Shown: positions 12,380 through 23,700 of the stretch, piece by piece
Layout: the number at the start of each line of letters is the position of its first letter
Numbering within the stretch: the first letter of the stretch is position 1
Source: Elysia chlorotica
Taxonomy: Eukaryota > Mollusca > Gastropoda > Plakobranchidae
Assembly: GCA_003991915.1 (NCBI GenBank)
Contig: RQTK01000303.1
Location: 101,051 to 165,050, forward strand
DNA: 64,000 nucleotides
Direction: 5' to 3'
The notes under the pieces: generated by a model
The model's input: only the letters and a program-made list of their open reading frames with translations
Told to the model about the DNA's origin: nothing
Database searches by the model: none
Translations under genes and position numbers: made by a program

Positions 12380-12385
12380 AAGATA
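12282..12385. repeat. (GA)n microsatellite
   Basis: About 45 GA units with two small interruptions, purines on the + strand. Confidence 0.95.
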
Positions 12386-12499
12386 GACAGGGAGAGAAAA
12401 AATGTGCCACTGCTAGTAACATCTCCAATGAAAAGTATAAACATTTTGTTTGTTTTCTCAACGCTCAACCACATCAACTGGACTATAGAAGACACGTAA

Positions 12500-13926
12500 T
12501 TTATCGTAGACTGTTCGTTGACTAGCTTGTAATTCGGAGCTGCAACCCACAGACTTAGCTACAAAGGTTTATTTCACTTCATGGGTTATCCTTTTAGCAA
12601 CACCCGATTTAGAGTAAATAAAGACTTCTGAGACATGAGTAATTGAAACCTTATTTAAAGAAATACTGGTACTGTAGTTGAATAATGCAAAAGTGTTTCA
12701 TATTAATTAATGTAGCAGTGTAACTGTATTGTTACACAGCAAAGCTAAAGCTCCCGCTGATATCTTTCTCAGCAAAATACCTGTTTTTCATCACAATGGC
12801 AAAAGTACATCAATCGCAGTGGAAATAATGTTGAAATTTATCTGAGAGGTTGTTGGATCTTCTGCGAGTCAGGTCTAAATAAAACTTTACGTTCTGACAT
12901 GTTTCGTATTACTTTTGGGACAGGCCTCTTAGTTGTATGAGCCCATACAATTGTACGACAATATATTGTACCCTAGATATGTTGATGGACTATAAATAAT
13001 CAAGGGAAAGTGCCACATTTCTAATTAAGATTATTATCTCTGCTTCATAAATTTACTGTCACTCTAAATATTGAAACATCAGAAAGGAAAATTCAAGGAG
13101 TATTTCCTTCGAGTGTTAATCCAGACATAGGGTGGGCTCGTGCATCAATCTAACAATTCTGTGCTTACTTTTCTCTGGTTTTGTCGCCTGTGTAACATTG
13201 TTAAAACATACATGCATGCACACACAAATTAGGAAACCAGATAGAGGGTGATAATTGAATTTTATTCCCAGCCAGAATTTTTATTTTCATTTCACTATCA
13301 CTATCAGCAAGTGAGCTGTGATGCTGCCAGCCAGTAGCAACATGTGCCTGCCCCGCTCCATTGAATTTGTTAACATGATTATATATTTCAATCCATTACT
13401 CTACGGAGTCACATTATTTTGTCAGTAATGCTTATAAAATCGCACTGTTTTCAGGGTTTTCAAAAATGTATATCTTTTGAACCAATAAAGAAAGAAAACA
13501 ATTCTTTGCAGATTTGCAAATTTCAGCCTTTACCTTAAAAAAAACAAGTCTTTTCCAATTAAAGTAACCATGTAACTCAGTTGAGTTAGTCCTTTAGAAG
13601 CATTGTTCTAAGTATCTCTTAAATCAATACAATGTGGGCCACATTCAACCTGACATGGCAAACGACATTTCTAAAAAGAAATTTAATCCGGCTCTATCCG
13701 CTTCATATTTTCACAGATAAAAGAACATATTTACTTGCAAGTTGTGGTTTAGATTGTATTTTAGAAGAATAAACATGCAAAAAATAGTAAAGAAAATTTT
13801 AACTTATGTTTTAGAAAATTTGAAATCAACAGCTAAAAAAAATAAACAAAATAATCAATGACAAGAAACATATCTAACCTTCATACAAGTGACCAACACA
13901 AAAATTATCACAAAGACTGGTTTAGT
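12500..13926. other. AT-rich flank, no gene seen
   Basis: No long open frame and no repeat recognised. It may include distal UPF2 3' UTR. Confidence 0.45.
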
Positions 13927-15335
13927 TTTATTTCCAGTTTTTGAATGCCCCACACCTAAAGCACAGATACGGCGGAAAGCAAAAAAGAAAGGCTATTATT
14001 TAAGTATGGAAAATATTTATGAAAACTAGTTAAAAAATAAGTTGGTTTCACTCCAGACTTAGATTGTTGGATGCGACTAAAGTACACACACAATAAAAGT
14101 ATAATTAAAATGCGTACTCTACTTTAACTCTTCAAGCTTTGAAGGTAAAGAAATATTTATAATTGGTTGAGTTGACAAGTGTTAAATCATGTTGGTGATT
14201 CTACTCAAGCCTAACTATCTTTGAAAACCACCATAGACATTCTTTGCGTATTTGCTGGGCTTGTACTTTAAAAGACTAGTCTGAAAGGCCAACAGATTTT
14301 AAAAGACAAATACACCGTATTGATAGACTAATTTTGACTGAGTGAAGTATTGAAACAAGAAATGTAATACAAAACAAGTCTAGAAAAGAAAAATAGGTCA
14401 AATATATTTCTTCGTCTGAGGAATCATTACATGTGCTGCACCTTGAGACATGTGAAAATTCTTGCTTCAGAAGTTTTGGTGCATTACAAAAGAGATCTGG
14501 ATAATAATATACTCTTCAGACATTATAATGTTTAGGAATACCTTGTTTTGCCTCAGGACTATAATATGTATTAATTTTTAAAAAACATGACAAGCATTTC
14601 TGAAGAGGCAAATCCTCTCTCCCCTCCCTATGCTTGAATCGTTAGTATAGAACTTGTGCATCACATGTGCCAAGTGGAGGCAAGCATGTACTGGTACGAT
14701 TTCCCAGAGGCAATGATCAAAACCCTTGCCATTAAAACACTGCAAGTCTCCAAGCAAATGTGATTCACCGTGTTGAATCCTTCATGGGAACCTTGGAGAC
14801 ATTAAACAAGAAGACAGCGTCCCTCCTAAAAACCATCATCACAAGCGAGAGTAAGATGGCTATAAGTATAAGATTCCAGCGCTCTTATAGTGTTTCTCTT
14901 TAAACTTCACGGTGGCAGCGCTAGGTGTATAGCAGAGCTGAGCAGTCTCTCACTGTGGGGACATGAACCCATTTCCTGCTGTGGAGATTTGGCTGCAGAA
15001 GAAATCTTTAACAGTTTCAGATTTCTGTATGTGATTTTCTTGGTCCAAGCTGCGTGTACGTACGTATGTCACTTTGGGGGGTAAAAATCGGAGACCGAAA
15101 CAGAGAGCACTGTCCAGCGGACCTGATCAGACAGGGCTCAATCAGGCACACTCTGCAGTAGACGGCTGCAGAACTAGAGACCAAGACCAGAGCCAGACAC
15201 AGGTCCTGACAGTCCGGTTTGTTGAAGGTTGAGAGGGAATTTGTACGCTCGCTTGGCCAGTCTCCATAGTAAAGTCTTCAAGCTGCAGAGGAACCTTGTC
15301 GGATAAGCTTGATTGCTGCACCACAAAAAGGTTTT
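13927..15335 (-). other. UPF2: Probable UPF2 3' UTR
   Basis: There is no open coding frame after the UPF2 stop. The first AATAAA on the minus strand that I noticed is at 13932-13927, which would give a 3' UTR of about 1.4 kb. Others occur further down, for example near 13,260. The region is AT-rich with a few T-runs. The end point is a guess from the signal alone. Confidence 0.35.
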
Positions 15336-18300
15336 TCAACGCTTTCTGAAAAAGGAAAGGAAATCAGAGAATTTTCAGGGAAACCATCATTTCTTTTATA
15401 AAGATTGTTTGGAAAATGTCTGGGGAAAATTTAAATGCAATAGTGGAGAACAACAAATTTTTTAGCATCAATTTTTTTCCTGTAAATTCTTTGTTAACCT
15501 CATTAAAGTATCCAACTTCTCCTTTCAAGTAAGAAAACAAGACATATTCATGCCCTTGAAACAGTTACTGACAAAATCATTTCACAGATCTAATAATGAT
15601 TTACTAAAAATTGTAATCAAAATTCGGTCCAACCTACTTGTTGCCAAAGATGGCGTCAGCATCAGGGGCACCTTTCGGATGCTGATACTTGACTTTCCTC
15701 TCGCGGTTCACATTGGTTGGAGCAGTGCGGTTCAAACTAGCAAGAGCCTCTGTGGGGATGAAAGAGTAATGAACAGTATCTCATAAAATGATGGTTAAAA
15801 AATACATTTCATCTGTACTCTTAGTATTTGAAAGACGTTCTTTACCTTTGAAAATTAGGTTAAATAAATTCCACAATTAAAGTACATTTCTTTTAATTTA
15901 GTGATGTATAAGTTTGATAGGGGACCAGCATATTTTTTTTCCAGTTTTCAATGATATTATATGTCTCTTTCATCCCCACAGAGGCTCTTTACATGGGGAA
16001 AAAAACATTCATTATAAGATTCAAAAACTATCATTTTTATGTGTAAGATAAAAGAGTGCTTGTTTGCATTTCCTGGCAAGGTTTGAATTTCAGAAAGCCT
16101 CTTATAGCAATTTTAGATTTAAACACAAGTTAATTTTTTAATTGTAGTTTTCAAAAATGATCAAGAGACAAAAACAGTTGATTGAAAGTGGTGAGTTTTA
16201 CATTTCAATGTAAAGCAAAATCAAATCTCAATAAAACTAACAATGACATGAATGTTTTTTCAGTATGAAGTATATGATAAAGGGTCTAATACACAATATT
16301 TAGAATTCATTTTACATTTGATATTAAAAGATGGAACTGGAGTAAAAATGTCACAAAATAAATATCAGCAACTTTGTCCAATTGTTCATGGCTTGGTTCT
16401 TTCAATATCTAATGAACATGGTGTGCATGTATGCTAATTTCACCAACATGCATATATTTTAAATAAAAAAAATATATTATAAATTGCTCTGTTTCCTTAC
16501 CTTGGTACTCTTCCTCCTCTTGTCTCTCATGAAAGTTTAGGACCATCTGTTTCATTTTTTCTTTCTCCAACTTTTCAGCCTGAGAAAATGTGAACAAAAA
16601 AATTACTATTCTACTGCTGCCTTGGCCCAACACTAATGCTAGCTTATTAACGACTGTTTTTAAAGATACCTTTCACACAAACAAAATCTTCAATAAATAT
16701 CTAGATCATTTCTTCAGTTTTCACAAAGGCTATCAATTCATTTATCTAAGGTCTATGATCTAGGTCTACAAACGCAATTATAATTTGTCAGAGATAAAGT
16801 ACTAATAAAAATGTCACCCAAGAATGAAAGGAAATCAAAAGGGTCATTTTTTTCTTCTTTCGTCTTTACTTGGTATTTTTTATGATTTATGTTTTTAACA
16901 ATTGAAAGCTGTAAATCACCTCCTCTCTTTCCTTGAACTTGGTGGCAAATTCTGCTGTCATTGGGATTTCAAAATCTGTCAACTATAATAGAAATAAAAG
17001 AATTAAAACATACAGATGCAATAATGAGGACATAGTCAGTCTTTTCACATAATTTCTTTTACTAATAGTGCACCACGCCAAATTTTGTTAAGAGACATAA
17101 GTAAATCTAGCGGCACCATTTTCTGTTGTGCACTATGTTACATGGCATTCAGATATTTAAAAAAAACATATCATTTGCCATCTTTCCTGAAGCAACATGT
17201 AACATTCATATACAAAGAACATTATTGGTTCTCTTTCCTGACAACCTAAGGCATTCAGAATCAGAAACATGATTATTAACTTTTTATCTTCCCTGACTAA
17301 CAATGATATTTAGAATTTAAAAACCATAATTTATCCTCATTTTTCACCACCCCCCCCCCCTTTCACATGACATTCAGATTTACAAAATAACAATAGTACT
17401 CTATACTGCACAAGCTGACAAAACACGCATATAATTAATTTAAAATCATCTGATCTGATTTTAAGCTGCTTGCTCTTCTGATTAGGTTAGCTTGCCCCTC
17501 TGACATATTAAGTTAAGCAAAATAAAATTGATTCCGAACCAATTGACAAAAGTCATCAGTATTGCAATGTTTGTCCTTTAGTTGTTTTTTTTTTTTATTG
17601 TACACTATATTGACTAACCTGTTGCTTGTTTCCTTTCCTGGTCATCAACACAAACTTAAGTCCCGTTGTGCCACTTTTCTCTTTATCTTTCTCTTCATCC
17701 TCCTTGTCAGAAATACCCTGGCCTAAATGTAGCATCATAGGTGAACATTGTTAAGAAACATTTCATGAAGGGACATAACAAGTTAAGAAGGAATTTTAAC
17801 AAATCAGAACCAATTTCATTTTTAGAGATTGTTATCTGTAAACCATGATAAATTCTACATGGATTCCTTTATGACTTAATTTTATAAAGCTCATTATGAT
17901 GGTAGATAAATATTTAGAAAATGGTTGCATATTTTGCAAAAAACGTACTTGTTTCCTTAAGATCCATAAGTAAGGATTCTTATATCACAATCAATAAACA
18001 CTAAAAGCAAAATACAATTTTACCAGTTGTGGTTAGTAATTTTGTCAAGTCAACATCCAGCTCTTTATGTAGATATTTTCAGGGATTTTACCTGGTAAAG
18101 CCAGTTTCTTTGTTTTATTCTTGACCTGTGTAGGGATGGCAATATCCACATGAGGAACTTTTAGGGACTCCTGGGTCCTTGCCTAGAGATGCAAAAAGAG
18201 ACATTCAGTTTGTTGGGGTTTTTTTTCTCTACTAAATCTATGATCTCTACACCATTAAGAGCTAGTGTCTATCAATTGATAATGGTGGATGGTGGACAAA

Positions 18301-20790
18301 AGAGTGCAATTCACTGATCCAACCAGCAGGACCTACAAAATGACATAAAAGAGGTATATCATGAGATACTTGTACTGTAAAGTGTAATTAACAATTTTTT
18401 TTGTTTTGATTGTTGCAGTAAAAATATTCTTCAATTTGAAAATGCATCATCATTTTGGACACCATTTTAAATTAAAATCAAAATACAAACCTGGATGCTG
18501 TCATTCATCATTTGATCAAAGGCTGACATGAAGTCGTCATCCTCTTTACACACTGCAACTTTGGGTTTGAGAACTTTCACCTGTTAGAAATAGACAGAAT
18601 TGGTTGTAGAGAGAGCAAATCTATACCTGTAACAAGTTTATACAAATAATGACGGAGGTAAGAAAATTACTTTAAAACTTGGATTTCATTCTTTCTAGAA
18701 TGCCCATATAAAGCATATGCTAACCTCTTATTTTTGGCTCTAAAAACAAGGTTTCTAATAACGAACTGTACAAGTGTGTCTGATTTTATACCAAACAACA
18801 AAAAATGCACAATATATGTAAAAAAAAATTAACCTCAATTAAGAAAGTGTAAAAATAAATAAAGCACCATTAAATAAAATTCTATAAAAATTGGATTCAT
18901 AAACAAATGCATTTCATTTTTTTCTTAAAACATTCCTGACACTTATTTTGGCTGATAGAATACGGTAGAAAATTCTAGGTCCTTGGACCATGGAATGGAA
19001 ATGACAACTCACTGTAAAATTCATTAAAAATATTTTTTTTAAAGCAAAATGAATGAAGTTCTGATCTGTCACTATAGCCAGGGCAATTCAGTTTGATTAA
19101 ATCTTGTGAACCTATTGCATAGATGCCAACTTTTGAGAAAGCAAAAGACAGATTTGTTAGTGCGATTAGTCACAATGGCCATGCTTATTTGGTTCAGCTA
19201 TCAATAGTGACATTAACACAAGATTAAGCATAACTTTTAAAACTACGCCAAGGACTAGTGTTATTTCATAAATGGTTTTTGTTTGTTTGTTGTTGCATTG
19301 ATTTTTTTTTCATCTCATACAGTCAGAAACACCATGTCAGCAATATCCAGGCTTTGCGTGAACTAAATATAATAATTTCAAGACTGGTGGCTAAAGAATT
19401 TAGGTTTTTTAGCATGCCCAAAGCAATTGGAACTAACACCATTGTTGACTGAATCAACCGGAAGGGACAAAATCAGACAAATTGCCCAGTCGTCGGATTT
19501 GAACTAGACACTTAATAAAAACCAGACGCTCTGCCACTTAAGCCAGTTCGCCCATCAAGGTGAACTATCTAGCTCACGATTTATATGACAGAACTAGATC
19601 TTGATCTATACAATCGGATATCAACTAGATTTAGATTATAAAATTGCAGTCTTTATTTAGATCTAGATTCAATTTCACCTGAGATGTAGGGCAATTTAAC
19701 AGGTGTCCCCGAAAAGATCGTAAATGTCAAAAATGACTGAAAATCTAGATGTCCATATGAGACATTAAAATAGTATTCAGTAACAACAACAAGTTTTAAT
19801 AATAATTACACATTCTAAGGCTTTTTAAACCACCAACTGTGATACTATATAAAAGGTAGCATCAGTTGGGCTAGAGTTGCAACACAATAGCAGATATGAA
19901 GTTGAACCTATGTGCATTTAATTGCATTTCAATTGCGCTTAAGTTATTGTTACCTCCTCATCAGTCTCATTGCCTTCCTCATCAGAATCCCCATACTCAT
20001 CAGTAAATGAGTCAGCCCCTTCTCCTTCATGCTCCTGTCAATAACATGTCAGTTGAAATTATATAAGAATAATATGATTAGAAAATTTAATGCCACAAAT
20101 TACATTTTAAGAAATAGAACTTACATAAGGCATATCATTGTTGATGTAGATACAAAATCTTTAGAAACTTTGCTACAGTAGGGCTGAAGCTTTCAAGCAA
20201 ATAATCTCAGCACATAACTACAAACAGATTTTCAAGGGAACAAAAAGTATATTACATTTGTTAAACTTCCTGCGCATTACACTAAAACTTAACTGTATTT
20301 TTAATAACATCAATGAAGCATACATTGTCAACAATTAAAAATGCATTTTTTTCTTTTTCAACAATCAAACCAATTTTCATCGATATGAGGCTTAAAGCCT
20401 CTTTAGTTCAGTGCTAAAATAAATACATTTGCATGATTCTTTTATCACCATTTCTTTAATTAACAGTGAAGATCAAACAATAATGTTGGTGACAGTGACT
20501 TATTGATTATCATGAAAAAAAATGTGTCTAGGATCTAAAAATATGTGATACAGATAAGCACAAAAAATTATCTTCTCAGCTCCATAGAAGACAAGTAACA
20601 AGTTCTACTATTCTAGAGTAGTTTCTTACATCAGCGTCATGGTCTGCTCCACTGAGACTACTCTCACTCTCCTGTGTACCAGACCCTTCCTCTGTCGGAG
20701 TGCCCTCTTCTTCTTCGTCTCCCTCCATTATGGTGGTCAAACTCTCATCTTCCTCATCTTCGTCTTCCTCCTCCTCATGACCTTCTGTTT
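15336..20790 (-). CDS. UPF2: UPF2 exons 31-39: acidic linker and UPF1-binding C-terminus
   Basis: Residues about 953-1215. Exons 31-32 encode a strongly acidic stretch (EEEEDEDEEDE and GDSDEEGNETDEE). Exons 33-37 carry the UPF1-binding region: the helix EDDDFMSAFDQMM, the strand segment FVLMTRKGNKQQ and the HERQEEEEYQ helix. The last large exon (15749-15638) ends with the conserved YQHPKGAPDADAIF. Here a TAG stop (15636-15634) overlaps a good donor, GTAGGT. Splicing to a strong acceptor at 15,346 adds only a few codons before TGA (15338-15336), giving an end ...GNKKR similar to the basic end of vertebrate UPF2. Without that splice the protein ends ...GNK. Confidence 0.92.
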
Positions 20791-23700
20791 CTATCATGTG
20801 GAGAATATTGGCTGAGGAGATTTTGAATCAGAGAAATTCATGTAAATACAGTCAACCATATTGATTTAGACAAAAATGTATGACTTCTTGTTTTCTTTAC
20901 TCATTAAACTTTTTTGATTATCAAAAGTTTCAAAATCTAATGCCATGACAACTTATACTCCAGGATTACACTATAGTTTTCAAAATTAGTGAACACAATA
21001 GTTGCAATCACTCATGAAAGGGGGAGAAAAAAATCACAGTAATATCAACAGCATTTGCTAAAGAAATGTGCTATTATCCATTTGAATCTTACACGTTAAA
21101 AAAGATTCAAACACTTTTTTACTTAAACGATGAAATTAAAAGCATGAACAAAACTATTACATACAAAAAATCAATAAACATTTTGAAAGCTGTGCAGGTA
21201 TATTTAGAGTTTTAATGAACACATTTAACAGAGCTTTGAAAATCATCATAACTTTAGAAAAACATACAAAAAATTCATTGAGATTTTCCAAAATAAAGCC
21301 TAAAGTATTCCAATTGTCAATGGTGATAAAGTAAAAGTCTTCTAGGAGACTGAAACCAAACAAAAATTAACACCTCCTAGATCTCAATGAAGACCAGCAT
21401 GGCTAGGGTTGGTTACATTACACTGACACCGATTAAACCAATAAGGAAAAAAAGATGTGCAGAACTAGGATCAAACTTCACTCTTCCTAGAGATGAAAAG
21501 TCTACCCTTGGACCCCCGTGCCCCAAATATATTTACCAATTTTTGCTTTATACTCGGCCTCGAGCTGAGTAGCTGCATCACAAGCCTCCTGGTAGGTCTT
21601 GAACATTGTGAGTCTCGGCCGCACCATCTCCAGCGTCTCTCGCATCAGATTCTCGATGTCCATGGGGAACGGGTGGCCCTCAGCGGTAAACACAGGCAGG
21701 CTGTGCTTAAACAGATAGTAACGCTGAAACAAAAGTTGAGAAAAAGAGATAAAATGCAATGAACATCATAAATTTTAAATGTTCATTTTAGAAAACAACA
21801 TGAATATCTACATCAAAGCAATACATTACAATACCTGACATATATATTTGATTCGAAGCAGCGTATTACAATGACTGGCATGAATATCTGCATGAAAGCA
21901 GTTTATTACCATACCTGAAAATAGAGAAGATAACAGTCAAGTTTCTTCTTGCTGGATCCCTTGTCAAAGTACTGTCCACAGGTTTCTAGCAGAACACACA
22001 CAAGGCGGATGCGGAAGAGATGCTCGGGAGGATCCATGAAATGGGGGGATTTCTCTGCAATAGGTGAAAACAAAAATGAAAATTATTATCAAAAAGCCCC
22101 AATCTGTTACTTTGGTAAAATTGCAATCCTTGCCTTCTATACTTCTTAATTACTTTATTCTCTAAATGTTTATGTCACTTTTTTTCCGGTAAAACCACTT
22201 TGTCAATCTGTTTTACAATTTGTCATGTTGCCTCCCTTCTTTCCATTTCCTTTTCATCATCTCAGTTGTCATAGAATGTTTGATTTTTTTCCTCTTCTCA
22301 TCGTTTGGTTACCAAACAAAAAAATGTTTGACATTTGTGAACTTTGTCCATACATGATCTTTTTCAGTAAGGTTTTATTTTATTTCTTTGCAGTCCATGA
22401 AGTTTAGCACTTTTGTTAAAATGCAAGTGATACTTCATGGTAAATGTGAAAATAAGATCAATATAACTAAACTTTCCCATTAAAAATGCACTAAGACTGA
22501 CAGTTGATCCTTAGAAAGTCGAAAGAGAAGAATGTGATCATAACTCACTCCTGCATTTTCTTAGATCTTATAGAGAAGAAAAAAAATCTTGAGCTAGGTC
22601 TTCAGGGGCTATAATATGGCATACACTACCACTGATGAGGCGATCAAACTGCACAGGAGAGATGCAAAACAAAAACAAAACAACAAAAACTTGTTATGAG
22701 TTACATTCTTTATTTGAGAGTACCTAGTTATGTGTTTACATGATACTGCACCCATCCTCAGAATATGCAAAGCCTAAAGTCTTTGTGTTGTTTTACCTTT
22801 TAGATGTTACCAAATTTGTACAAGACACCCCTTATGAACCCTGGCAGATGCAAAACACTTAAAACTATGTCTGCAACTATGATATTAACTAGTAACAAAA
22901 AACTTTTTTTTCTCTAAATAGCTTACAAGCTTACCATCTAGAGACACTCCAAAAGTGATGAGAGAATACAGCGTTTTGAAAATGACGCCCGACTCCACCA
23001 TGCGATAGTTATAAAGCTCTCCAAGATACTTCACACAGCTGACACGCCTCTGGTTGTACTTCGGCTGGTTGATCTATGGGAAGGAACACAAACAGATAAA
23101 AAATTCATCCTTAGATTTCCATTCTGAAACATTAACTTTTCCAATGTGGCACACTGGATGATTATGTCTATAAATAGTAATGAGCTTTTTGTTGGTTTTT
23201 GTTTCTGAACCATTGACATTTTCAGCAAAAGGCCTTTAGGGTATGCTACCTTTAACATTGAGATGAGCCCTTTTGACATCAGAATATCGATATGTTTGTA
23301 AGATCAGTACTTGTAAAAAAATTATACTTGTAAACATCATATTATTATTTGATCTTTAGATTTAGGAGACAAAGATCTAACATAAATATACTTGTTTTCA
23401 TCAATCTAGTTCTGGAAAAGGGAATTATTTAATATAACCCTCTTTGTTAATTTAATTGATACCTCCATTCCAAGTCTTATATCTTCCAACACACCATCCA
23501 CCACTTGAATTGCCACATGCTCCTGTGTAAAGAGAAGAAGGAAAAAATTGATCAGATAACAATGTATTGGTTTATCATTGCTTTCTTCATATCCATTGTC
23601 AGCTCAAAACAATTGTGCTCACAAAGGATAAGCATTGACATCATCATCATCATCAAGTACCATGCCTCATAGCGTTGGTGATCATGTCCCTCCATATCTC

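Noticed and set aside
12203-12499. 98-codon Arg/Glu-rich frame and its antisense
   Set aside because: Caused by the (GA)n tract.
19500-19553. tRNA gene
   Set aside because: Box A and box B words are present, but the full cloverleaf is not, and the sequence continues as a SINE. The heads at 11.9, 25.4 and 44.3 kb were rejected as tRNA genes for the same reason.
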